The notes: a model not told the origin generated them from the sequence alone. Positions 1-14,074 are shown, counted from the stretch's first letter. The stretch: DNA of 64,000 nucleotides from Phorcus lineatus (GCA_921293015.1 OV121087.1:7204501-7268500), one strand, 5' to 3'. Made by a program: numbers and translations.

Positions 1-570
1 GGATACATGTTTGCGACCATGAGGTCGTGTTGTATATGCAGAGCATCCCAGGCTAATGAAGACTGTGATTATCACACCTCCCTTGAAGCAGGCTGTGGCG
101 GAGCTTTATTCAGGCCATTGGTGGTTTTCGTCAACACATTCTCCATGATGACGAAGATAATGATGATGATGTATAATAATAATTATTTCTGTCCCATTTA
201 TGTTATAATTATGAAAATTTGTTGGAACACTCAGTACCCAGCAGCTACAGTGCAATGTCAGTTAAAGTGTTTCTCATTCTTACGATGCTTAGCGCAAGGC
301 AATAAGCTCCATCTTTGAAGAACTTTTAGTATTATGCAGCCAGGGATCAACCCTGATCTGCTAGGTGATGAGAAGACACCAAACCTACTGAGCTACACCA
401 AGAGTTGTAATGTGGATCACTTGCTTGATAATACAGTGAAAAGTATACCAAAACTTTGCTTCCATATCAATAGAAACTGACTTGAGTTGGTTGTCCATCA
501 TCATACCAGCTCCTAAGTTGCCTCTCAAAAGATGGATGGATATATTTTGTCAGTGAGTACCAAGTCAGTG
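1..570. other. Left edge, nothing recognised
   Basis: An open frame of 103 codons from base 7 on the plus strand has no recognisable domain and low-complexity Met/Asn stretches. If the minus-strand exon at 571-704 is real, this would be its 3' UTR. Confidence 0.3.
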
Positions 571-704
571 TCAAAGTTGAGGAGGAAGAGAATGTGAATA
601 GATATTGACAAATTCAACCCTCATGGCATTGATAAACCGATTAAAGGGTATACCATCAGTGTAATCTTGATACATCTCAACCTGTTCCTTTGTTGGTTTA
701 TTTG
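571..704 (-). CDS. Possible last coding exon of an unidentified minus-strand gene (or pseudogene)
   Basis: After a plausible acceptor (cctattttgcag on the minus strand) 134 nt read NKPTKEQVEMYQDYTDGIP and FNRFINAMRVEFVNIYSH to a stop at 571-573. The composition looks like a real folded protein, but I do not recognise the family. The same frame stays open upstream of the acceptor for about 20 codons. A second protein-like reading lies just upstream in another frame (KDWLAYEVLNTEPKEIEPN, about 715-815), and more at 900-1016 and 1110-1288. This could be a set of exons or a frameshifted pseudogene. Confidence 0.3.
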
Positions 705-1299
705 CTGCAAAATAGGTCCATCTTTGTTGATTTGAACAAGAAAATGTCTTACATTTGGTTCTATTTCTTTCGGTTCAGTGTTTAGAACTTCATACGCCAA
801 CCAATCTTTGGCTGTAACATAAGCAACAATACAACATATTAAATATGAATATTTATGAATCTGTCTAATCCATAACTCAGCAAAATTTTCTTATTAGCTG
901 TCAGTATGTTCATTATGAAATATTTGCAAGTCAGCACTTTCAAGAAGGCAGCATTTATAGATTAGATTGTTATAATAGACTGATAATTTGGTCAACATAT
1001 GTTCCTTTGTATGAGCCTGTATATAGAAAGAAATAGTAGCTTGTCTTATTGGATGTGTCTCAATTTCACATAAACTTCTGGTGCTGTGTCAGCAATATAG
1101 GATATCATAGAAGAATTACTATCTCCATGTTCCTGACTGTTGTTGCAAGATACCATATGGTTTGGTTGGTCCATTTGATTGATGCCATGGGATGTTTCTT
1201 GCAAATTAGCTAGTACCCTTTCAGTACATGTAATTTTATTCTTGTTACCTATCGGTAACCTACACTTGGAAATGTACAAAAAATTCAATGAAAACAGTT

Positions 1300-4200
1300 G
1301 TCCTGTCTTCCCATATGTTTGTGCGGATCCATTGATTGGTTAAGTTTAAGTTGACCCTTTGAGCATCTTTCAGTGATGATTATCATATTGTTCTGTGTCA
1401 TTATGTCATGGAAATTGTGTGTAAGACTTGTGTTCAGTGGAAGAAATCATTCAGGAATTATGTTATGCTCTTTTATTTCGTTGTTCTGGTTCTTGCAATG
1501 ATGCAGTTGAGTTAATAATGTCCTTCTAATAAGACTTCAGCAGACTTGATGGATTGTTACAGCAAAACAATCCCTGCCTGTCATATGTTTATGCTGGATT
1601 CTAAATAATTATTATGTTGCACACAACTTTCTCAGGTTGAGGTATTATAGCCATTTGGAATTTTGCATCAAGGGAACTTTGTGAAAATAGGTTCTGAACA
1701 TGTAGAAGAGAACATGCAGTGCATTCATGATATGACATGCAAACACAACACAAGTCTAATGTTATTTCTAGGTTCCCTTCTTCACAACTCTGATTAACAG
1801 TCCTCTTTGCTCATATTGTCCCTGTTAACGATGTGTCAGTCGCAGCTTGGTCTACTCCTGCATTTGCCCATCAACAGGAAGAAGCTTACATAATATTCAA
1901 ATAGTGAAAGACTTACCGATATTCTGTAGGTGTTGACAGAATTGATAAACATCCGTAAAACCGTCAAAACCAAGCTTGTTAATATACATGACTCATCCCC
2001 ACATGGGTTAGGAAATCCAAATCCAAGGTTGGTGAAGTACTCAATTTTACCTTTGACTTGACCTAAAAATCACATGTCACTTGATTTAATTATAATATTT
2101 GACTTTACTTTAGACAGTTCTGTAACATGACACAAAAAATCTGCTCTAGGTCCATGAGTTAATTAACAATCAAAAGTTTTTATACCCATCATCAGGTGAT
2201 ATGTAACTGTTTTGTGTTATATATGCAGCAATGACTTGCAGCGTTGTTATTACTGCGTGTTGACAACATCAAACAAACTCAAATATGTTTTGCTTTTGTT
2301 AACGACAGTGTTTAGGGAAGGCATATTACTTCAGATCCAATTATGTAATGCTTCAATTTAGCTATCATACTTGTCCAATAATTTCCTTGATTTCACATCA
2401 ACTGTTGTGATAATAATCACGAAGCTTACTTGCATGAAGCAAAACTCACCTACAGCAAAGTCACAAATATTTCACTGTACTATACAAGAATGTTGACATA
2501 CAATGATATACCCTGTCAAGTTTAACCAAATGCAAGTTATTAGTTCCTCTTATCCCCATCAACAGAAGAAATCTTACATGAGATTAATACTTGTTGACAA
2601 CAAACTCACATATGTTAGGCAGTGGTATCTGAGAGTGAACAAACAACCATGTACTTCTACTGAAGCTCCTTCCTGATAGAACCAATTGCATGTCAACCCA
2701 CTGCAGCGATGCCCATCAACAAATGAAATCTTTCATGACTTAAATACTGACAGCAAACTCCCATACTTTTGTTTTTAGTTATTGATGAGGTTGACAAACC
2801 GTCATTTTCCTTGGAATAAAACACTATCATACCTAATGTCAACCAATTCCTGTCCATCAAAGGAATAAAAGGACATAAAAAACTTTCTGACAACAAACTC
2901 GCATATGTTAGGGTCTAGTTATTAATGAAGTTGACGAACACCCTTATCCCTTGAAATACAACATTGTTAAAGTGCATGACAACCAATTCCTGTGACGGTC
3001 CATCAAAGAGTTACAATATGCGTGTACAATGTACACGGACTAGGAGCAGGGTATGATGCTTGGCGGTTGGTTCGAGGATATTGATCTCGTATACCAGAGT
3101 CCTGCACGAGATAGAAGCGGAAGAGTAGCGGTGGAATCTGTCCATGCTGCTCAGTCGAAACCATGAATGGACATGTTTGAGGTTGTTGCACCTGGCTGAT
3201 CAAAGTAAAAGGTGATTATTTTTATGTCCTGCAAAATGTTTTGTCATTGACCCACATTTTTTTTGCAGTGCAATTTTCAGGCTGAGTTGTTTCCTGGATT
3301 TAAAAAGTGTTAACAGATGTTTGGAATTTGTTGTACAAAGGCTTAAGTTGATTCTAGATTATTGGAAAGTGTGGACATAGGACTCATCTATAAGGATCAA
3401 TTGAATTCGCATGGATTTTGAAGTTATGACAAATGGTGTTTGGTGCGTCTGATTCAACTTGTCTTTAATTTTGATGTGTGAAAATTTAAGCCACAGAACT
3501 ATTTCTGTAGTATTTCTGAGAAGAGAAACTAGTAACATGTGATTGATCTAATGTTTAAGTATGTGTGTGAATTAACCTTGGAAAGGCCAAAAGCATGTGT
3601 TGTTGACAGTCCATAGTTGATTGTTTTGTATGTCATTGGATTTGCCTAGTTGTGAATAATGCTTGGAGATTGTTTAAAGTTACTGAATTTTTGACAAGTT
3701 TGATTTGATCTGTATAGTGTCAGATCAGTCAGATAAGACAAGATATGGATTTTTAGGAGATTAAAGTTATTCCCATTAATCTGATCATCAAAAAAGGATC
3801 ACATTGTCAAAGGTGAGATTTATCCATCCATGCACATTCATTTCTTTTTTTAACTTCCCCTGCAATGCATATTCTTTGCCAGTTTTTGTCGCAAGCTAAC
3901 TTAAGGCTTGCTATTTAGCACCAGTATCTATGATAGAAGAGCATCATCATGTTTGAATTATGCTTTGTGTTCTTTAAAAGAAAAGAATAAAAATGATGTC
4001 ATAATTTGTGTTTGGGTACCATCATTGAACAGGTTAGTTGGCAAAATGTTTAATTCTGAGGAATTCTGAGTGACATTATTAGGAAAAATATTTTTAGCCT
4101 GATGTGTCTTCATTTTAGAGAAGCATTGGTAACATGCCACAAATGATCTATGTGGATGTTATGCAAGTGCTAGTGACACAAGTTGTTTAAGTAAAGGAGA

Positions 4201-7200
4201 AATCAGTCAGAAGAATAGGGAAATGTGGTATTTGTAAAATTTTCTAACATCATTGTAATGGTAGTGAGTTTATGAGAATCAGGCGTGAAGAAGCTTGTGG
4301 AAATTATTTTTTGGAAAACAGATTAGAAACATCATTGTCATATTGTTGAACATAGGACCAACTTTCATCAGCAGAAGCTAGTGATTACAGGTGAGCTTCA
4401 TAGTGGCAGGTGCTTTGACAGGTAACTCAGGTGTATTGATCAGGAGTGAGTGATGTGATTCATGAGGCCTGTTTCCAAGGAAATAGATCTGTGAATTATA
4501 TAGATATATACCTTAGTCCTTATGTGTAGCAAGCTCTGCCAGTGAGTGTTGTTTCTTGGAATTATTCATGCTCAATCAAGCATATTCTAGTATCAAATCT
4601 ACAAGGGAAAGGTTTGTACATAATGCTTTCATCTAAGAGATGTTTATACATAATAGTTTGATGTAAATTGAATTTATGTTAATATGTTATCATTTCAGGT
4701 TTATTTGTACTTTAAACTCATTTTACTATCTTAGGTATGATTCCAAAGAAATAATCTTACAATTTATCTATAAATCTATTTGAAATTTGTACAGGGCATG
4801 TGTACCCATGAACTAGTGGTTTTGTTTTGAAGATGACACTTGTACTAGTTCTATGCATTGAGCACATATTGTGCCTCTTTTGTGGCTACAAGAAGTTTAA
4901 TGGTTACTGTCGTCAAAGTGAAAATCTCTTATTTACCATTTTATAGGTTTCACATACTACAGCTTTATGCACTTAAGGACTAGAACACTGTGAACATCTT
5001 GTTTCAGACGATTCTGGTTATATTTTGTATTGAACTCACAAAGTGAACAAGTACATATTTGCTGCTTCAAAAACTAAATTGAAACAGAGAGATTATGATA
5101 TTATTTACAGCACTCTTTGAGTTGAGTAGAGGAAAATCAATTTGAAAGATTCTTACTTTCACTTGAAGTAATAATGTCTTTATAAATATGCTGGTTTGCA
5201 TTTTATATATATCTTTTTCAGACATCAAAGTAAACCAAAGACATTATGAATATCCATTTAGCAAAAAATCCTGATTTTGTATCTGATCTTTAAGCTATTG
5301 CATTCTTCCTAAATCTTAAATAATTTGTTTCACGTTTGTTTCCAAGGCAATGATACAAACTTCAATAGTATGAATTACAAATCCTTTAGTGCATTATTAA
5401 CATATTTTTACCTCATGCTTCAAAAAGTATCTGCTATGTAATAAGATGATCAGATTCGTAATACATATTGGAAGAGGGAGGGAGTTATTGTTTAGCGCCA
5501 CTTTGGCAATATTTCAACCTTTGGGGGCGTGTTATGTCTTGGATCAGGTCGATTAAATTTGTCTCTACTGCTGACTAATATCAAACCAAAAGTTATATAT
5601 ATATATATATATAGTCTGGTAATTTAATTTCTTGGTTTTTTTTTCAGGATTCAATTTGATTGTATTTATGTTTTATTGAAATGAAGTTGGTGTGTAGTAA
5701 AATGTCATTTGGTGAGTCTGTGTGAGTAGGCAAGCAGGAGTGATTCACATGTCTGAATGAGCTAACGGGAATATGATAATATAATATATATATTAAAAGA
5801 TTAATTAGTAATCCATAATATGTATGTGCATACGATTACTTGTATTTTATGTAGATGTATTTTTTGTGTTTAATGATTGTATGACGTTAATAAGATTTTA
5901 GATATTGTGTCCTTTTGGTCTATGGAGGCCTGGTTGTGTAAAGGATCATTACATGTATATGTTGTAATTGTAACAAGACACAGTAATAAGCAATTCACCC
6001 AAAGCCTAGCTGGTCTGCATACCTTGATTATAAATAACATTTACTGAGTGTCATTTATTTAGTTAATTAGTTATTTATTTATCTAGTTGTCCAATCTAAA
6101 TCAAACAAAATGTGGCCCTTAGTATCATGTTTCAACTATGTTATGTTATAATCATGTACTAATAACATATATATCAATTGATAGGAAGTCTCTAATAGTG
6201 CTGATAAATAATTGAAAAAATTATTTAATAATTAATAGGACTGTCGCTTTAAGTTATTGCATGGTATGATTAAGGGTTAATAGTTTTGAAGTTTGAAGTT
6301 CCTTCAACGATTCTTTAGTCAAGTAAGGAGGCCACTGACTTATACAGGCACAGAGCATGTTGATGCAAATTCAGCTTTAATTAAGATGTTGGTCAATCCT
6401 TATAACGTAAGAATTCTAGTTCAACTACATACCCTGCTGTACAGCAACTGATATGTTCCCGTCATAACTTGGAAATGATTTCACTCATAGTAAATTCATC
6501 TTTCAGGCAATCTATACACATCTTGATATAAACTGTGATACTTTGACTTAAATTGCATGTAAAATAGTAAGATGATATTTTATATATATTGTATAATTTC
6601 TTCCTCAAAACATGAACCGCAATGCATATCCACAAAGGTGTTGCAGGCTTTCTCCCTGCAATAATACTAGCAGCCACGATATAAGTGAAATACTCTTGAA
6701 AGCGGTGTTAAAACCCTGTATCACCTCACCTCACAACAAATACAAGTGAAGATGTTGAATAGGAATGATAATAATTAAAGAAGTATATGATAATTACAAC
6801 AAGTCAATTTCCATGTTTTGGCATATTTAGAAACACACATATCCTGTGGAGAAAAATGTGTTTTTCAATTAGTGTAAAATTCTTTAGAAATGGTGTTTTT
6901 ATTTAAGTCTTTACCTGGTGTACCTTGTATCCCTCTAATGAAAATAATACCTTTATGTGTTGAAAAGAAATTAGATTTACAAAACATGTCGATTCCCAAA
7001 ATAACATTGAATAATTCAACATCTGTTCACTATGCGAATAGCATGTATTTCTAATCTATATTTCTGAATAGCAAAGTAATAATTTGACTTGAATCATATG
7101 AATATAAATAACAGTAATTCAATTGGTATATAATTATTACAAACCAGATGCTCGTCACTTTCTGTCTACCTTGAGGGACAGGTAATCTTACATCAATCTG

Positions 7201-7900
7201 TCTCTACTTCCTGTTCAATTACCTATGTTACCTGCTCCAGCTGTTTCCACAGTATACATACAGGTATCACTTTATTATTGACCCAGGTAGTAACACCTGA
7301 CATAATGTTCTCGTTTAAGGACTCAACTTTAAGGTAGGTTGACTCTTCTCCCACTTAAAATAATAACTCGTTACGCTAGCAGGTATGACAGGTGTGAAAT
7401 ACGGGTGCTGAAATAATTACATCTGTGAGTATCTTGAATCTCTTGGTAACTTTACAAGGTTGTTTTAAGTCAATTTGTTAGTAATTGAGTACTCAAATAT
7501 GCTAATCAATTCATGTCAATGCATAACTGTTCCTTATTCATGTCAAATCAGTGTTTCTGTGTCATCATGAAAAACCTTTATGTAACTGCAGTCATTTCGA
7601 AGACTATATCAAAGAAAACAGGATTTGACTTGGATTTGAGAACCATCAAAATTTCATTGCATTTTTATTGAAGTCAATACTTCAGTGTCCTTTATTCATG
7701 TCAAATCTATGTTTTCTTTTCTCTATTTTCCTTTTCCAAATGAATATTTGTTCATGATAGGACCATAGTACCATAAAGATCATATTTCATTATAAATTCA
7801 TGTCATTGTGTTGATATTTTAGTAATTCATTTGTCAAATCAATGTTTTCTCTAAATATTGTATTACCTGCATAAAGCCTCAGTCATTAATCTATAAAAAT
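1300..7900. other. Upstream flank without recognisable genes
   Basis: AT-rich DNA with only short open frames. Holds an AT dinucleotide run near 5595-5613 and a truncated SINE at 6613-6735. I searched 1-14000 for a first ATP8A exon and found no convincing candidate. Confidence 0.4.
6613..6735 (+). mobile_element. 5'-truncated SINE copy
   Basis: Contains the 3' half of the tRNA-derived SINE seen in full at 51979-52260: CCGCAATGCAT, TTGCAGGCTTTCTCCCTGCA, GATATAAGTGAAATACTCTT and a CACCTCACCTCAC tail. Confidence 0.75.
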
Positions 7901-7906
7901 AGGAAA

Positions 7907-8128
7907 TAATTACTATTAGTATGATAGACAATATACACAATATAATTACTATTAGTATGATAGACAATATACACAATATAATTACTGTTAGTATGATAGA
8001 CAATATACACAATATATAATTACTGTTGGTATGATAGACAATATACACAATATATGATTACTGTTAGTATGATAGACAATATACACAATATATAATTACT
8101 GTTAGTATGATAGACAATATACACAATA
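7907..8128. repeat. Minisatellite, 36-38 bp unit, about 6 copies
   Basis: Unit starts attactgttagtatgatag and ends acaatatacacaatata. Copies differ by one or two bases and by a TA insertion at the junction. No coding role seen. Confidence 0.9.
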
Positions 8129-8139
8129 ATGTTGATTGT

Positions 8140-9640
8140 CTTTCTTGTCACCAGTCAGGTACCTGGATACTTGCAGATACTCCAGTCGTAGATGTCAGAT
8201 TCAATGCCACACCCACCGACCTTGCCAAAACATTTACTTGTTTTCAATAATAACTGGGAAATGACCATATTTATGTTAAGAGGTTAGAAATTCTGCTTCC
8301 CATGGTTTTTATAATAGTTATGTGATATGTTTAACATGCCATATTTTGAGTTTTGTCTGCTGTAAATAAGTTTCTGAAATTCTGTTTGAGTCATTGCATG
8401 GTGCGTGCCACTGTCTGGCTTTCTATTACAACTTTAAGCTGTTAATTTTCACTGTACTGAACTGAAAAGCATTAAAACAGTAATTATCAGATACAGCCAG
8501 TAGTTGTCGACATAATAACACCATTTTTTGATATTTTTGAAATTTTGAGGTTAAGCATAATTCTAAAGTAAGACTTTGTTCAAAGTATCACTTCTAAGTT
8601 CAACCGGCCAGGATACACTAGTACATCTACACTGGTTTAATCGTTACCATGGTAACATATTGCCTTCCTGTCTGTCTATATTGAAACAGTAGGTAATTGT
8701 ACTAATATATAATTACCCTTTTGGTACTACTTGCAACTTACATATAAATATTTCATCTGGTTCCTGGATAATATAAAAATGACTTCCATAGCATTCATTA
8801 GGTAGAGTATTCTCTCAGTCTATAATTCATGGATATCAACTGGTCGTGCATTAAGTTTCTACATGTTGTGCTTTGGGAATTAAGAACACACAGAAAAGAA
8901 TAATTGTAGAGAAATGGAATATTTTACAAATAAAGGATATTTTTGTGTTATTCTTTTCTGTATGATAAGCCATACCCTTCTGAAGCAAACAATGTAATAA
9001 TTCATATCAGATTTAAAATTTCATTGAAATAATTAATTTGTAATAATTTATCTGTTAAGCTACTAGAATGCAATATGAGCTTTATATATGTATGAAGGTT
9101 TTTTATCTAGGGGCTTGTTAAGTGCAATTTTGCATCCATGATGTGAAATATTCTCTCAAATTCTGAGAGTGGTTTTGTATTCAGTTCCTGCAGATTGGGT
9201 TTCAGGAATCCTTGTTTGAATATCACTCTCTAAACCTGTTTTGTTGAAATATTCAAGAGCCAAGTCCATCGAGATTAGTATTACTGCATGATTTGTTAAT
9301 TATTCAAGAGTCACCAACAAATTCTTTGTGACTTTCCAATCTCTCTATAATCAGTCTACAGCTCTGCTTGGCCACTGAAAATGTAGTTCTATCATATGTG
9401 ACACATGACTTGACCAATCACAGAGCTGCAAGGAACATGGTTATTACATGGATGTTTCAGTTATGTATCAGTTCCATGGTTTTTTAACCCTCATATTTGA
9501 GAGTCTTTGAGATTTGTACAAGCTAGTTTTTTCTTCAGTCCTATCTTCTTTCACATAATTACATAAACGATAATGTTGATTGAAAATAAGATCTTTTTTC
9601 ATTTTGATAAGAAAATGATATCTAAATACATAAGGAGGTT
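8140..9640. other. Unannotated AT-rich stretch
   Basis: No gene, RNA or repeat recognised between the two minisatellites. Confidence 0.4.
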
Positions 9641-9654
9641 TTCCAAAGGTTACA

Positions 9655-10315
9655 GAATGATGGAGCCTCTAAACATCCTCTTGCCAGGATATAAGAGGTG
9701 ATAAAGCCTCTAAACAATCCTCTTGCCAGGAGATAAGAGGTGATAAAGCCTCTAAACAATCCTCTTGCCAGGATATAAGAGGTGATAAAGCCTCTTAACA
9801 ATCCTCTTGCCAGGATATAAGAGATGATAAAGCCTCTAAACAATCCTCTTACCAGGATATAAGAGGTGATAAAGCTTCTAAACAATCCTCTTACCAGGAT
9901 ATAAGAGGTGATAAAGCTTCTAGACAATCCTCTTGCCAGGATATAAGAGGTGATAAAGCCTCTAAACAATCCTCTTGCCAGGATTTAAGAGGTGATAAAG
10001 CCTCTAAACAATCCTATAAGAGGTGATAAAGCCTCTAAACAATCCTCTTGCCAGGATTTAAGAGGTGATAAAGCCTCTAAACAATCCTCTTGCCAGGATA
10101 TAAGAGGTGATAAAGCTTCTAAACAATCCTCTTACCAGGATATAAGAGGTGATAAAGCCTCTAAACAATCCTCTTGCCAGGATATAAGAGGTGATAAAGC
10201 CTCTTAACAATCCTCTTACCAGGATATAAGAGGTGGTAAAGCCTCTAAACAATCCTCTTACCAGGATATAAGAGATGAGAGAACCTCTAAACAATCCATA
10301 AACAATGCCAGGATA
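9655..10315. repeat. Minisatellite, 42-bp unit, about 16 copies, with internal hairpin
   Basis: Unit reads ataagaggtgataaagcctc then taaacaatcctcttgccagg and at. AAGAGG and CCTCTT within and between units pair, so each unit can form a small hairpin. 42 is divisible by three and both strands stay open for long stretches, giving spurious 14-residue repeat proteins. One copy near 10013 is shortened. I read it as noncoding. Confidence 0.93.
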
Positions 10316-10319
10316 TAAG

Positions 10320-11610
10320 AAGCGATAGTGATAGTTTCACTCACATGCTTCTTTTGTTCAGCTCTGTCCTTTACAGGAATTGAACTGGCTGTTTATGTTT
10401 TTCTCGAGTCTTGATTTCAATAAAAGTTATTACAGTTTATATTAATAAACACATCTGCAAATCTTTTCCAGGAAAGGTCCAGATGATATTGTCCCCCTGT
10501 ACTATTACTCCATGACCACATTAGTCTTGGGTGGAACTAGAACAGTGTTACAACCCTTATCTTACAAGCAGATTCTGATTCCATTATCCCCAGGGAGTTG
10601 ATTCAGATGAAAAATAAATTGGTCTATTGGAAGGACAGAATAACAGTTCCTCATATCTTACAGATATAGTTCCAAAGATTACAGATAAAACTTTGGTGTG
10701 GGATGTAAATATGTATCTCCTCTTATTTATTGTGAAAATACAGGATGTGTCAGGGGACATGTATATGCTTATACTCCTTCATCAGTAAGAAAGTCATTGA
10801 AATTCTGTCTGGAAATGTTCTCTACCATACTCATGTTAGCATAAGTGTTTCTGATTCCTATAATGACTTCTTGTATTGGTTCAGACATTGGCCATGTTCT
10901 TATTGTGAGAACCCTGGGTATACCATAGATACCTTATTGGAATCAATGCAACCAATATTTCTAAGAATAATCTTCAGAAGATATGTTTTGAGATTCAGGA
11001 AGAATATCATATTGAATATCACTTATATATATAAAAAGATAATTTTGCTGTATGGATATTCATAATGTCTTTGCTTTACTTTGATGTCTCAAAAAATATA
11101 TTTAAAATGAAAACCAGCATATTTATAAAGACATTATTACCTCAACTGAATGTAAGAATCTTCCAAATCAATATTTCCCAACTCGACTCAAAGAGTCCTG
11201 TAAATAATATCGTAATCTCTCTAACTGTTTCAATTTACTTTTCAAAGCAGTAAATATGTTCTGGTTCAATATTTGAAATCAAGGCGATATAGAACCACGC
11301 TGCCGTAGAATGTCAGTCTGTCCGATATAAAAGTTACACAGTGTTCTTGTCCTTTAAGATTCCCCATGAATATAAATTGACGAAATTCCAAATGGTTAGA
11401 GTCAGCCTATGAAAATACATGAAGCTTTGATTTCCTTGCATATTAGAAGACCTTCTGCTCTTGTTACTGTTAACATTCTTGGAGAAAGTTCTGTTTTTAA
11501 ATGTTATAGGATATTTCTGTCTTCTTTTTAAATTTTCTTTGGATACATTTCATCAAAATGGAATCAAGATGTGTGATGAAGGGAGTCTTACCCTCAAAAC
11601 CTTCAACCAA
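10320..11610. other. Unannotated AT-rich stretch
   Basis: An open frame of 106 codons at 10745-11065 has no recognisable domain and AT-driven composition; I do not call it a gene. Confidence 0.35.
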
Positions 11611-11619
11611 TTCTCCTCC

Positions 11620-12232
11620 TCTATGTAACTCGATGTGGTGATGTCGGACGTCTCCTCCTCTATGCAACTCCATGTGGTGATGACGGACGTCTGCTCTATG
11701 TAACTCCATGTGGTGATGACGGACGTCTCCTCCTCTATGTAACTCCATGTGGTGATGACGGACGTCTCCTCCTCTATGTAACTCCATGTGGGGATGACAG
11801 ACGTCTCCTCCTCAATGTAACTCCATGTGGTGATGACGGACGTCTGCTCTATGTAACTCCATGTGGTGATGACGGACGTCTCCTCCTCTATGTAACTCCA
11901 TGTGGGGATGACAGACGTCTCCTCCTCAATGTAACTCCATGTGGTGATGACGGACGTCTCCTCTATGTAACTCCATGTGGTGATGACGGACGTCTCCTCC
12001 TCTGTAACTCCATGTGGTGATGACGGACGTCTCCTCTATGTAACTCCATGTGGTGATGACGGATGTCTCCTCCTCTATGTAACTCCATGTGGTGATGACG
12101 GACATCTCCTCCTCTATGTAACTCCATGTGGTGATGATGGACGTCTCCTCCTCTATGTAACTCCATGTGGTGATGACGGACGTCTCCTCCTCTATGTAAC
12201 TCCATGTGGTGATGACGGACGTCTCCTCCTCT
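11620..12232. repeat. Minisatellite, 39-bp unit, about 16 copies
   Basis: Unit is tctcctcctctatgtaactc followed by catgtggtgatgacggacg. 39 is divisible by three, so both strands encode 13-residue repeats (VTPCGDDGRLLLY on plus, MELHRGGDVRHHH on minus). Several copies lack a CTC or 6 bp, breaking the frame. Considerably more GC-rich than its surroundings. Confidence 0.93.
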
Positions 12233-12239
12233 TCATGTG

Positions 12240-13430
12240 TTCATTATGTGATAATTTGTAAATGTTCGGCATGTTCGGAGCCAATTTAACAATTTAGAAT
12301 TAAGAAGGAAATGTTCTGGACTAACTGGAAATGGTAAACTCTAATTGCCATGGCATGAATGATTTTCTCGCGTTCCATACATGGAAAGAAGTACGTCAAT
12401 AAGACAAGAGTTGTCTGGTGCAGCGATAGAAAGTCTTCACTGCAATTTGTTATTTTCTTGAAGAACTATTGGGACTGCCTGTGTAACCTAGCCTGGAGCT
12501 GACACCTTAATTAGCAGGACATATTTGTTTGTGAGAGTGAGTCCTGGATAAGGTTAGTAGTATCTTTTAGCAGCAAGCCTTGGATTTAATTCAGACCAAG
12601 TGTTCCTTTAAAGGATTTTTAAATAGGCTTCATGTTTCATTTTTGTAATTTTCTAAGTGTTGCTAACTTGGCATTTGAAAAATGGATACAGGACAATCAG
12701 GCGATTGAGGATATCAATGCCCTTATGTAACACAAACTTTCCATTCTTTTGTTTTCTTAACGTAGAGCTTGTTACTAAGATTTTAGGTTCACGTCGGCTG
12801 TCAGATATGTCTTATTTAAACACAGTGTTAACCAAATTTAAATTCTACCAGTGCTGCTTCCTTCCTTTTGTAATTTCTTCTAGAAAACTCAAAGGTAGTA
12901 GAAAAGTAGTCAATTGAGAGTCTATCACTTTTTATACCATTAAAGATTTCTATTTTGCAAAAATGGGATCTTTAGATTTTCCTTGGGCAGCAAATTTAAA
13001 GATACATAAGGTATGAATGGTAAGCAAATATATACCACCTTTGGCTGAGGTTGAATTTAATTTAAAGCATATTATATTTAAAAAAACTGATTGATAATTT
13101 ATGGTTAAACCATACCATAGTTATAAAATAATCGGTACAGTATACCCAACTCATAAGGTTGTTGTTACAAATAGTCATCTGTCTATGCATGCCTTCTTGC
13201 AAAATAGACGCCTGTCTTGGATAGAGGCTGGCCTCGAATAGATGCCTATCATGTAGACAATTTGACAATCCAAAATCTAGATTTTGATTATGATTTATGA
13301 TATCTCCTCTCTTCTATATATCTTGTAAGTTGTCTATATCCCTGACTACCATTACTAGAAGAATGCATAGTTAGGTAAGTGGATTTACAGGCTACGTTTT
13401 GGCCAATTAAGAGACTTATGTTTGGAGGTA
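12240..13430. other. Unannotated stretch before the 79-bp array
   Basis: No gene recognised. Bases from about 13298 begin to resemble the 79-bp unit and may be decayed copies. Confidence 0.4.
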
Positions 13431-13432
13431 TC

Positions 13433-14074
13433 TCCCTATGTCTACACATAACTTGTCTATATTGCAGACTTCATCATTGGTGAAAGCATGGAGAATCTTA
13501 TGTTCCTTGTCAATATTCCAAATTAATGTCACATGGAGGAAGAACAGGATCCATGTTCAGAGTTATCTCCTCTTTTCTACATATGTTGTCTATTTCATAG
13601 ACTACCGTCACATGGAGGAAACGCAGGATCCATGTTTAGAGTTATCTCCCCTCTTCTACATATCTTATCTATATTCCAGACTACCGTCACATGAAGGAAG
13701 CGCAGGATCCATGTTTAGAGTTATCTCCCCTCTTTTACATATCGTATCTATATTCCAGACTACCGTCACATGGAGGAAGCGCAGGATCCATGTTTAGAGT
13801 TATCTCCCCTCTTTTACATATCTTAACTATATTCCAGACTACCGTCACATGGAGGAAGCGCAGGATCCATGTTTAGAGTTATCTCCCCTCTTCTACATAT
13901 CTTATCTATATTCCAGACTACCGTCACATGGAGGAAGCGCAGGATCCATGTTTAGAGTTATCTCCCCTCTTTTACATATCTTATCTATATTCCAGACTAC
14001 CGTCACATGGAGGAAGCGCAGGATCCATGTTTAGAGTTATCTCCCCTCTTTTACATATCTTAACTATATTCCAG

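Noticed and set aside
3003-3203. GC-richer patch as a possible first exon of ATP8A
   Set aside because: An ATG with a nearby gtatga donor exists, but its phase does not fit exon 1 and the peptide does not resemble ATP8A.
9622-10294. Long repeat-protein frames on both strands (GLFRGFITSYILAR and RGDKASKQSSCQDI types)
   Set aside because: Explained by a 42-bp minisatellite; no start context, splice sites or domain.
9655-10315. CRISPR-like array
   Set aside because: Units are contiguous without unique spacers, and the DNA is eukaryotic.
10745-11065. 106-codon plus-strand frame
   Set aside because: AT-driven composition, no domain or splice support.
11497-12261. His-rich and VTPCGDDG repeat frames
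   Set aside because: By-product of the 39-bp minisatellite; several copies have length changes that break the frame.
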